Source of the DNA: Auanema rhodensis
Taxonomy: Eukaryota; Nematoda; Chromadorea; Rhabditida; Rhabditidae
Reading direction: 5' to 3'
Length of the DNA stretch: 64,000 nucleotides
Assembly (NCBI GenBank): GCA_964057225.1
Contig: OZ059900.1
Location: forward strand, 8,380,501-8,444,500
The number at the start of each line of letters is the position of its first letter. Within the stretch, counting starts at the first letter, position 1. Shown in pieces: positions 55,561 to 64,000 of the stretch. The notes under the pieces were generated by a model. It was not told the DNA's origin. It worked only from the letters and a program-made list of their open reading frames with translations, and did not search any database. Position numbers and translations under genes: made by a program.

Positions 55561-55778
55561 GTTTATGAATCCTGAATTTCAAATCCATATCTCAAAGGGT
55601 CTGATCAAAACATACAGTTTTCACATGTTTTGTACCCAAAATCGTTGAATATATGGCGTTTTGAGCATAAAAAGGCCCATATTTCAATCAGTTTTGATAT
55701 TTCTGCAAAATACACCTATATGAACATTCTATGACAGTATTTCATACATTTAGTCGTTTTAGAAGAAAAAAATATGCT

Positions 55779-55787
55779 AACAAATAA
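55779..55787. other. Right orientation-switch joint with 9-bp filler
   Basis: Minus-strand satellite ends at 55778 (AATATGCT, monomer position 130). Plus-strand satellite resumes at 55788 (CACGAATATC, position 203). The nine bases between, AACAAATAA, match neither side at these positions. Short filler of this kind is typical of end-joining repair. I found no other non-satellite bases in the window. Confidence 0.9.
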
Positions 55788-55933
55788 CACGAATATCGAA
55801 ACTGATTGAAATATGGGCCTTTTTATGCTCAAAACGCCATATATTCAACGATTTTGGGTACAAAACATGTGAAAACTGTATGTTTTGATCAGACCCTTTG
55901 AGATATGGATTTGAAATTCAGGATTCATAAACT

Positions 55934-58900
55934 TTGACTATTTTCACATATATATGTTCAATTTTAACCACTTTGGTCAAAAAGGACCGAAAATATCAAG
56001 AATTATTGGTTTTTTGGGGTTTGAAGGACATTTTGGCTAAATCAGTCAAACTTTTGATCTTAAGCATATTTTTTTCTTCTAAAACGACTAAATGTATGAA
56101 ATACTGTCATAGAATGTTCATATAGGTGTATTTTGCACGAATATCGAAACTGATTGAAATATGGGCCTTTTTATGCTCAAAACGCCATATATTCAACGAT
56201 TTTGGGTACAAAACATGTGAAAACTGTATGTTTTGATCAGACCCTTTGAGATATGGATTTGAAATTCAGGATTCATAAACTTTGACTATTTTCACATATA
56301 TATGTTCAATTTTAACCACTTTGGTCAAAAAGGACCGAAAATATCAAGAATTATTGGTTTTTTGGGGTTTGAAGGGCATTTTGGCTAAATCAGTCAAACT
56401 TTTGGCATATTTTTTTCTTCTAAAACGACTAAATGTTAGGAATACTGTCATAGAATGTTGATATAGGTGTATTTTGCACGGATATCAAAACTGATTGAAA
56501 TATGGGCCTTTTTATGCTCAAAACGCCATATATTCAACAATTTTGGGTACAAAACATGTGAAAACTGTATGTTTTGATCAGACCCTTTGAGATATGGATT
56601 TGAAATTCAGGATTCATAAACTTTGACTATTTTCACATATATATGTTCAATTTTAACCACTTTGGTCAAAAAGGACCGAAAATATCAAGAATTATTGGTT
56701 TTTTGGGGTTTGAAGGACATTTTGGCTAAATCAGTCAAACTTTTGATCTTAAGCATATTTTCTTCTTCTAAAACGACTAAATGTATGAAATACTGTCATA
56801 AAATGTTCATATAGGTGTATTTTGCACGAATATCAAAACTGATTGAAATATGGGCCTTTTTATGCTCAAAACGCCATATATTCAACGATTTTGGGTACAA
56901 AACATGTGAAAACTGTATGTTTTGATCAGACCCTTTGAGATATGGATTTGAAGTTCAGGATTCATAAACTTTGACTATTTTCACATATATATGTTCAATT
57001 TTAACCACTTTGGTCAAAAAGGACCGAAAATATCAAGAATTATTGGTTTTTTGGGGTTTGAAGGGCATTTTGGCTAAATCAGTCAAACTTTTGGCATATT
57101 TTTTTCTTCTAAAACGACTAAATGTTAGGAATACTGTCATAGAATGTTGATATAGGTGTATTTTGCACGAATATCGAAACTGATTGAAATATGGGCCTTT
57201 TTATGCTCAAAACGCCATATATTCAACGATTTTGGGTACAAAACATGTGAAAACTGTATGTTTTGATCAGACCCTTTGAGATATGGATTTGAAATTCAGG
57301 ATTCATAAACTTTGACTATTTTCACATATATATGTTCAATTTTAACCACTTTGGTCAAAAAGGACCGAAAATATCAAGAATTATTGGTTTTTTGGGGTTT
57401 GAAGGACATTTTGGCTAAATCAGTCAAACTTTTGATCTTAAGCATATTTTTTTCTTCTAAAACGACTAAATGTATGAAATACTGTCATAGAATGTTCATA
57501 TAGGTGTATTTTGCACGAATATCGAAACTGATTGAAATATGGGCCTTTTTATGCTCAAAACGCCATATATTCAACGATTTTGGGTACAAAACATGTGAAA
57601 ACTGTATGTTTTGATCAGACCCTTTGAGATATGGATTTGAAATTCAGGATTCATAAACTTTGACTATTTTCACATATATATGTTCAATTTTAACCACTTT
57701 GGTCAAAAAGGACCGAAAATATCAAGAATTATTGGTTTTTTGGGGTTTGAAGGGCATTTTGGCTAAATCAGTCAAACTTTTGGCATATTTTTTTCTTCTA
57801 AAACGACTAAATGTTAGGAATACTGTCATAGAATGTTGATATAGGTGTATTTTGCACGGATATCAAAACTGATTGAAATATGGGCCTTTTTATGCTCAAA
57901 ACGCCATATATTCAACAATTTTGGGTACAAAACATGTGAAAACTGTATGTTTTGATCAGACCCTTTGAGATATGGATTTGAAATTCAGGATTCATAAACT
58001 TTGACTATTTTCACATATATATGTTCAATTTTAACCACTTTGGTCAAAAAGGACCGAAAATATCAAGAATTATTGGTTTTTTGGGGTTTGAAGGACATTT
58101 TGGCTAAATCAGTCAAACTTTTGATCTTAAGCATATTTTCTTCTTCTAAAACGACTAAATGTATGAAATACTGTCATAAAATGTTCATATAGGTGTATTT
58201 TGCACGAATATCAAAACTGATTGAAATATGGGCCTTTTTATGCTCAAAACGCCATATATTCAACGATTTTGGGTACAAAACATGTGAAAACTGTATGTTT
58301 TGATCAGACCCTTTGAGATATGGATTTGAAGTTCAGGATTCATAAACTTTGACTATTTTCACATATATATGTTCAATTTTAACCACTTTGGTCAAAAAGG
58401 ACCGAAAATATCAAGAATTATTGGTTTTTTGGGGTTTGAAGGGCATTTTGGCTAAATCAGTCAAACTTTTGGCATATTTTTTTCTTCTAAAACGACTAAA
58501 TGTTAGGAATACTGTCATAGAATGTTGATATAGGTGTATTTTGCACGAATATCGAAACTGATTGAAATATGGGCCTTTTTATGCTCAAAACGCCATATAT
58601 TCAACGATTTTGGGTACAAAACATGTGAAAACTGTATGTTTTGATCAGACCCTTTGAGATATGGATTTGAAATTCAGGATTCATAAACTTTGACTATTTT
58701 CACATATATATGTTCAATTTTAACCACTTTGGTCAAAAAGGACCGAAAATATCAAGAATTATTGGTTTTTTGGGGTTTGAAGGACATTTTGGCAAAATCA
58801 GTCAAACTTTTGATCTTAAGCATATTTTTTTCTTCTAAAACGACTAGATGTATGGAATACTGTCATAGAATGTTGATATAGGTGTATTTTGCACGAATAT

Positions 58901-59726
58901 CGAAACTGATTGAAATATGGGCCTTTTTATGCTCAAAACGCCATATATTCAACGATTTTGGGTACAAAACATGTGAAAACTGTATGTTTTGATCAAACCC
59001 TTTGAGATATGGATTTGAAATTCAGGATTCATAAACTTTGACTATTTTCACATATATATGTTCAATTTTAACCACTTTGGTCAAAAAGGACCGAAAATAT
59101 CAAGAATTATTGGTTTTTTGGGGTTTGAAGGGCATTTTGGCTAAATCAGTCAAACTTTTGGCATATTTTTTTCTTCTAAAACGACTAAATGTTAGGAATA
59201 CTGTCATAGAATGTTGATATAGGTGTATTTTGCACGGATATCAAAACTGATTGAAATATGGGCCTTTTTATGCTCAAAACGCCATATATTCAACAATTTT
59301 GGGTACAAAACATGTGAAAACTGTATGTTTTGATCAGACCCTTTGAGATATGGATTTGAAATTCAGGATTCATAAACTTTGACTATTTTCACATATATAT
59401 GTTCAATTTTAACCACTTTGGTCAAAAAGGACCGAAAATATCAAGAATTATTGGTTTTTTGGGGTTTGAAGGACATTTTGGCAAAATCAGTCAAACTTTT
59501 GATCTTAAGCATATTTTTTTCTTCTAAAACGACTAGATGTATGGAATACTGTCATAGAATGTTGATATAGGTGTATTTTGCACGAATATCGAAACTGATT
59601 GAAATATGGGCCTTTTTATGCTCAAAACGCCATATATTCAACGATTTTGGGTACAAAACATGTGAAAACTGTATGTTTTGATCAAACCCTTTGAGATATG
59701 GATTTGAAATTCAGGATTCATAAACT
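55934..59726 (+). repeat. 4-monomer HOR, period 1378 bp, on a 689-bp dimer
   Basis: 341- and 348-bp monomers alternate strictly, giving starts at 55934, 56623, 57312, 58001, 58690 and 59379, each 689 bp apart. Alternate dimers differ. One pairs a GCATATTTTTTTC monomer with a GCACGGATATC 341-bp copy; the next pairs a TCATAAAATG monomer with a 341-bp copy that has TTGAAGTTCAGG upstream and GAATATCGAAAC. The full period is therefore 1378 bp, with two complete copies (55934-57311 and 57312-58689). In 58690 and 59379 the 348-bp monomers are replaced by an ACTAGATG type. Confidence 0.9.
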
Positions 59727-60074
59727 TCGACTATTTCTACAAATATATGTCCAATTTTAACCACTTTGGTCAAAAAGGACCGAAAATATCAAGAATTATT
59801 GGTTTTTTGGGGTTTGAAGGGCATTTTGGCAAAATCAGACAAACTTTTGATCTTAAGCATATTTTTTTCTTCTAAAACGACTAAATGTATGAAATACTGT
59901 CAAAGAATGTTCATATAGGTGTATTTTGCACGAATATCGAAACTGATTGAAATATGGGCCTTTTTATGCTCAAAACGCCATATATTCAACGATTTTGGGT
60001 ACAAAACATGTGAAAACTGTATGTTTTGAACAGACCCTTTGAGATATGGATTTGAAAATCAGGATTCATAAACT

Positions 60075-60247
60075 TTGACTATTTTTACATATATATGTTC
60101 AATTTTAACCACTTTGGTCAAAAAGGATGGGCCTTTTTATGCTCAAAACGCCATATATTCAACGATTTTGGGTACAAAACATGTGAAAACTGTATGTTTT
60201 GATCAGACCCTTTGAGATATGGATTTGAAATTCAGGATTCATAAACT
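60075..60247 (+). repeat. Truncated 173-bp monomer, plus-strand copy 1
   Basis: The deletion is the same 175 bp as in the inverted copy, with the joint between 60127 and 60128. TTTTGAACAG (60030) and GAAAATCAGG (60058) lie just upstream, as in the inverted segment. The preceding monomer tail (TGTCAAAGAATG, GAATATCGAAAC) also agrees. Similarity to the inverted copy fades upstream of about 59,840, where CAGACAAAC and ACAAATATATG differ. Confidence 0.94.
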
Positions 60248-60588
60248 TTGACTATTTTCACATATATATGTTCAATTTTAACCACTTTGGTCAAAAAGGA
60301 CCGAAAATATCAAGAATTATTGGTTTTTTGGGGTTTGAAGGGCATTTTGGCTAAATCAGTCAATCTTTTGGCATATTTTTTTCTTCTAAAACGACTAAAT
60401 GTTAGGAACACTGTCATAGAATGTTGATATAGGTGTATTTTGCACGAATATCAAAACTGATTGAAATATGGGCCTTTTTATGCTCAAAACGCCATATATT
60501 CAACAATTTTGGGTACAAAACATGTGAAAACTGTATGTTTTGATCAGACCCTTTGAGATATGGATTTGAAATTCAGGATTCATAAACT

Positions 60589-63500
60589 TTGACTATTTTC
60601 ACATATATATGTTCAATTTTAACCACTTTGGTCAAAAAGGACCGAAAATATCAAGAATTATTGGTTTTTTGGGGTTTGAAGGACATTTTGGCTAAATCAG
60701 TCAAACTTTTGATCTTAAGCATATTTTCTTCTTCTAAAACGACTAAATGTATGAAATACTGTCAAAGATTGTTCATATAGGTGTATTTTGCACGAATATC
60801 AAAACTGATTGAAATATGGGCCTTTTTATGCTCAAAACGCCATATATTCAACGATTTTGGGTACAAAACATGTGAAAACTGTATGTTTTGATCAGACCCT
60901 TTGAGATATGGATTTGAAATTCAGGATTCATAAACTTTGACTATTTTCACATATATATGTTCAATTTTAACCACTTTGGTCAAAAAGGACCGAAAATATC
61001 AAGAATTATTGGTTTTTTGGGGTTTGAAGGGCATTTTGGCTAAATCAGTCAAACTTTTGATCTTAAGCATATTTTCTTCTTCTAAAACGACTAAATGTAT
61101 GAAATACTGTCATAAAATGTTCATATAGGTGTATTTTGCACGAATATCAAAACTGATTGAAATATGGGCCTTTTTATGCTCAAAACGCCATATATTCAAC
61201 GATTTTGGGTACAAAACATGTGAAAACTGTATGTTTTGATCAGACCCTTTGAGATATGGATTTGAAATTCAGGATTCATAAACTTTGACTATTTTCACAT
61301 ATATATGTTCAATTTTAACCACTTTGGTCAAAAAGGACCGAAAATATCAAGAATTATTGGTTTTTTGGGGTTTGAAGGGCATTTTGGCTAAATCAGTCAA
61401 ACTTTTGGCATATTTTTTTCTTCTAAAACGACTAAATGTTAGGAACACTGTCATAGAATGTTGATATAGGTGTATTTTGCACGAATATCAAAACTGATTG
61501 AAATATGGGCCTTTTTATGCTCAAAACGCCATATATTCAACAATTTTGGGTACAAAACATGTGAAAACTGTATGTTTTGCTCAGACCCTTTGAGATATGG
61601 ATTTGAAATTCAGGATTCATAAACTTTGACTATTTTCACATATATATGTTCAATTTTAACCACTTTGGTCAAAAAGGATGGGCCTTTTTATGCTCAAAAC
61701 GCCATATATTCAACGATTTTGGGTACAAAACATGTGAAAACTGTATGTTTTGATCAGACCCTTTGAGATATGGATTTGAAATTCAGGATTCATAAACTTT
61801 GACTATTTTCACATATATATGTTCAATTTTAACCACTTTGGTCAAAAAGGACCGAAAATATCAAGAATTATTGGTTTTTTGGGGTTTGAAGGACATTTTG
61901 GCTAAATCAGTCAAACTTTTGATCTTAAGCATATTTTCTTCTTCTAAAACGACTAAATGTATGAAATACTGTCATAAAATGTTCATATAGGTGTATTTTG
62001 CACGAATATCAAAACTGATTGAAATATGGGCCTTTTTATGCTCAAAACGCCATATATTCAACGATTTTGGGTACAAAACATGTGAAAACTGTATGTTTTG
62101 ATCAGACCCTTTGAGATATGGATTTGAAATTCAGGATTCATAAACTTTGACTATTTTCACATATATATGTTCAATTTTAACCACTTTGGTCAAAAAGGAC
62201 CGAAAATATCAAGAATTATTGGTTTTTTGGGGTTTGAAGGGCATTTTGGCTAAATCAGTCAAACTTTTGGCATATTTTTTTCTTCTAAAACGACTAAATG
62301 TTAGGAACACTGTCATAGAATGTTGATATAGGTGTATTTTGCACGAATATCAAAACTGATTGAAATATGGGCCTTTTTATGCTCAAAACGCCATATATTC
62401 AACAATTTTGGGTACAAAACATGTGAAAACTGTATGTTTTGATCAGACCCTTTGAGATATGGATTTGAAATTCAGGATTCATAAACTTTGACTATTTTCA
62501 CATATATATGTTCAATTTTAACCACTTTGGTCAAAAAGGACCGAAAATATCAAGAATTATTGGTTTTTTGGGGTTTGAAGGACATTTTGGCTAAATCAGT
62601 CAAACTTTTGATCTTAAGCATATTTTCTTCTTCTAAAACGACTAAATGTATGAAATACTGTCAAAGATTGTTCATATAGGTGTATTTTGCACGAATATCA
62701 AAACTGATTGAAATATGGGCCTTTTTATGCTCAAAACGCCATATATTCAACGATTTTGGGTACAAAACATGTGAAAACTGTATGTTTTGATCAGACCCTT
62801 TGAGATATGGATTTGAAATTCAGGATTCATAAACTTTGACTATTTTCACATATATATGTTCAATTTTAACCACTTTGGTCAAAAAGGACCGAAAATATCA
62901 AGAATTATTGGTTTTTTGGGGTTTGAAGGGCATTTTGGCTAAATCAGTCAAACTTTTGATCTTAAGCATATTTTCTTCTTCTAAAACGACTAAATGTATG
63001 AAATACTGTCATAAAATGTTCATATAGGTGTATTTTGCACGAATATCAAAACTGATTGAAATATGGGCCTTTTTATGCTCAAAACGCCATATATTCAACG
63101 ATTTTGGGTACAAAACATGTGAAAACTGTATGTTTTGATCAGACCCTTTGAGATATGGATTTGAAATTCAGGATTCATAAACTTTGACTATTTTCACATA
63201 TATATGTTCAATTTTAACCACTTTGGTCAAAAAGGACCGAAAATATCAAGAATTATTGGTTTTTTGGGGTTTGAAGGGCATTTTGGCTAAATCAGTCAAA
63301 CTTTTGGCATATTTTTTTCTTCTAAAACGACTAAATGTTAGGAACACTGTCATAGAATGTTGATATAGGTGTATTTTGCACGAATATCAAAACTGATTGA
63401 AATATGGGCCTTTTTATGCTCAAAACGCCATATATTCAACAATTTTGGGTACAAAACATGTGAAAACTGTATGTATTGATCAGACCCTTTGAGATATGGA

Positions 63501-64000
63501 TTTGAAATTCAGGATTCATAAACTTTGACTATTTTTACATATTTATGTCCAATTTTAACCACTTTGGTCAAAAAGGACCGAAAATATCAAGAATTATTGG
63601 TTTTTTGGGGTTTGAAGGACATTTTGGCTAAATCAGTCAAACTTTTGATCTTAAGCATATTTTCTTCTTCTAAAACGACTAAATGTATGAAATACTGTCA
63701 AAGATTGTTCATATAGGTGTATTTTGCACGAATATCAAAACTGATTGAAATATGGGCCTTTTTATGCTCAAAACGCCATATATTCAACGATTTTGGGTAC
63801 AAAACATGTGAAAACTGTATGTTTTGATCAGACCCTTTGAGATATGGATTTGAAATTCAGGATTCATAAACTTTGACTATTTTCACATATATATGTTCAA
63901 TTTTAACCACTTTGGTCAAAAAGGACCGAAAATATCAAGAATTATTGGTTTTTTGGGGTTTGAAGGACATTTTGGCTAAATCAGTCAAACTTTTGATCTT
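60589..64000 (+). repeat. 3-monomer HOR, period 1037 bp
   Basis: The unit is a TGTCAAAGATTG monomer, a TCATAAAATG monomer and a 341-bp TTAGGAACACTG monomer (348+348+341). Copies begin at 60589, 62488 and 63525. The first is followed by the 173-bp monomer at 61626 and an extra TCATAAAATG plus 341-bp pair (61799, 62147). The 63525 copy starts with ACATATTTATGTCC, unlike the others, and 63475 has TGTATTGATC. Confidence 0.86.
61626..61798 (+). repeat. Truncated 173-bp monomer, plus-strand copy 2
   Basis: The same 175-bp deletion is present, with the joint between 61678 and 61679. The upstream flank is different: it is a 341-bp monomer tail with CAACAATTTT and private TTTTGCTCAG, without the two changes seen near 60,030-60,058. 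The joint was therefore probably moved here from copy 1 by crossover or gene conversion. It replaces the CATATTTTCTTCTTC monomer that would normally follow a 341-bp copy. Confidence 0.92.

Larger units (their letters stand above)
49671..55778 (-). repeat. Inverted satellite segment, 6108 bp
   Basis: The array switches to the opposite strand. Minus-strand monomer starts are at 50165, 50513, 50861, 51034, 51382, 51730, 52078, 52426, 52775, 53123, 53471, 53819, 54167, 54515, 54863, 55211 and 55559, with a 147-bp partial copy at the left end and a 219-bp partial copy at the right. Lengths add up exactly: 16 x 348, plus 173, plus one extra base near 52,735, plus 366 bp of partial copies. No 341-bp monomers occur. 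The copies carry more private changes than the flanks, for example CCTATAACAACATTC at 49973, 50321 and about 54,672. Both ends lie at nearly the same monomer phase (positions 147 and 130). Confidence 0.97.
55788..64000 (+). repeat. 348-bp satellite array, right arm (24 complete monomers)
   Basis: Plus orientation resumes at monomer position 203, and full monomers start at 55934. The 7939 bp from 55934 to 63873 equal 24 x 348 after correcting for nine 341-bp and two 173-bp copies. Subfamilies are those of the 35-45-kb domain: GCACGGATATC (56282, 57660, 59038), TTGAAGTTCAGG (56952 and 58330, as at 37,788), TTAGGAACACTG (60248, 61285, 62147, 63184) and TGTCAAAGATTG (60589, 62488, 63525). The array runs off the end of the window at position 128 of the last monomer. 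Confidence 0.97.

Noticed and set aside
60075-60247. The 173-bp monomer as evidence that 348 bp is a simple dimer of 174 bp
   Set aside because: Comparing the monomer with itself at a shift of about 174 bp showed no convincing similarity, and the joint has no repeat at its edges. The near-half length appears accidental.
1-64000. CRISPR array or other prokaryotic repeat system
   Set aside because: The repeats are contiguous 348-bp units with no unique spacers, and no cas-like or other gene is present.
1-64000. CENP-B box
   Set aside because: The required TTCG and CGGG cores do not occur together with proper spacing. TTCG appears only in the TTCGACT variant and there is no CGGG nearby.
1-64000. 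Ribosomal intergenic spacer subrepeats
   Set aside because: No rRNA gene sequence, promoter or GC-rich spacer is seen in 64 kb, and the repeats show HOR mosaicism typical of satellite DNA.

Overview
The window is a single block of satellite DNA. I see no gene, RNA gene, transposon or unique sequence in its 64,000 bases. It is a head-to-tail array of one AT-rich monomer (about 30% G+C by counting the copy at 996-1343) with a basic length of 348 bp. I walked the array using the phase mark TTGACT as monomer position 1. It resolves into about 183 complete monomers plus six partial ones: 142 complete on the left plus strand, 17 in an inverted segment and 24 on the right plus strand. Every length difference is explained by four events: a 7-bp deletion (341-bp class), a 1-bp insertion (349-bp class), a 175-bp internal deletion (173-bp class) and a few single-base indels. 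The host is a eukaryote. A pure satellite of 340-350 bp, twice a nucleosomal spacing, with several CAAAA motifs and methylation-like CpG decay, fits plant (peri)centromeric, subtelomeric or knob heterochromatin best. I do not recognise the family, and an animal source is not excluded.

Layout. 1-7246: mixed 4-monomer (1392 bp), 11-monomer (3821 bp) and 6-monomer (2081/2082 bp) higher-order repeats (HORs). 7247-18699: a 4860-bp-offset duplication that grades into two copies of a 7-monomer, 2430-bp HOR, with two chimeric monomers marking unequal exchanges. 18700-23549: much of this repeats the first domain at an offset of 16,660 bp. 23550-35385: a domain without any 341-bp monomers, carrying its own subfamilies. 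35386-45073: a domain built on 689-bp dimers (341+348), with a 1733-bp 5-monomer HOR and a 5888-bp-offset duplication. 45074-49670: a second copy of the 23.5-kb domain at an offset of 21,524 bp. 49671-55778: the same satellite on the opposite strand. 55779-55787: nine bases of non-satellite filler. 55788-64000: plus strand again, with 689/1378-bp and 1037-bp HORs of the same subfamilies as 35-45 kb.

The most informative feature is the 6.1-kb orientation switch. Its left joint is blunt, its right joint has 9 bp of filler, and it contains a 173-bp truncated monomer whose deletion joint, plus two private substitutions, recur on the plus strand at about 60 kb. The short open frames repeated once per monomer start at TTG, are broken in many copies and are passengers of the repeat; no protein-coding gene is supported. 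All comparisons were made by eye, so the edges of HOR blocks are approximate.
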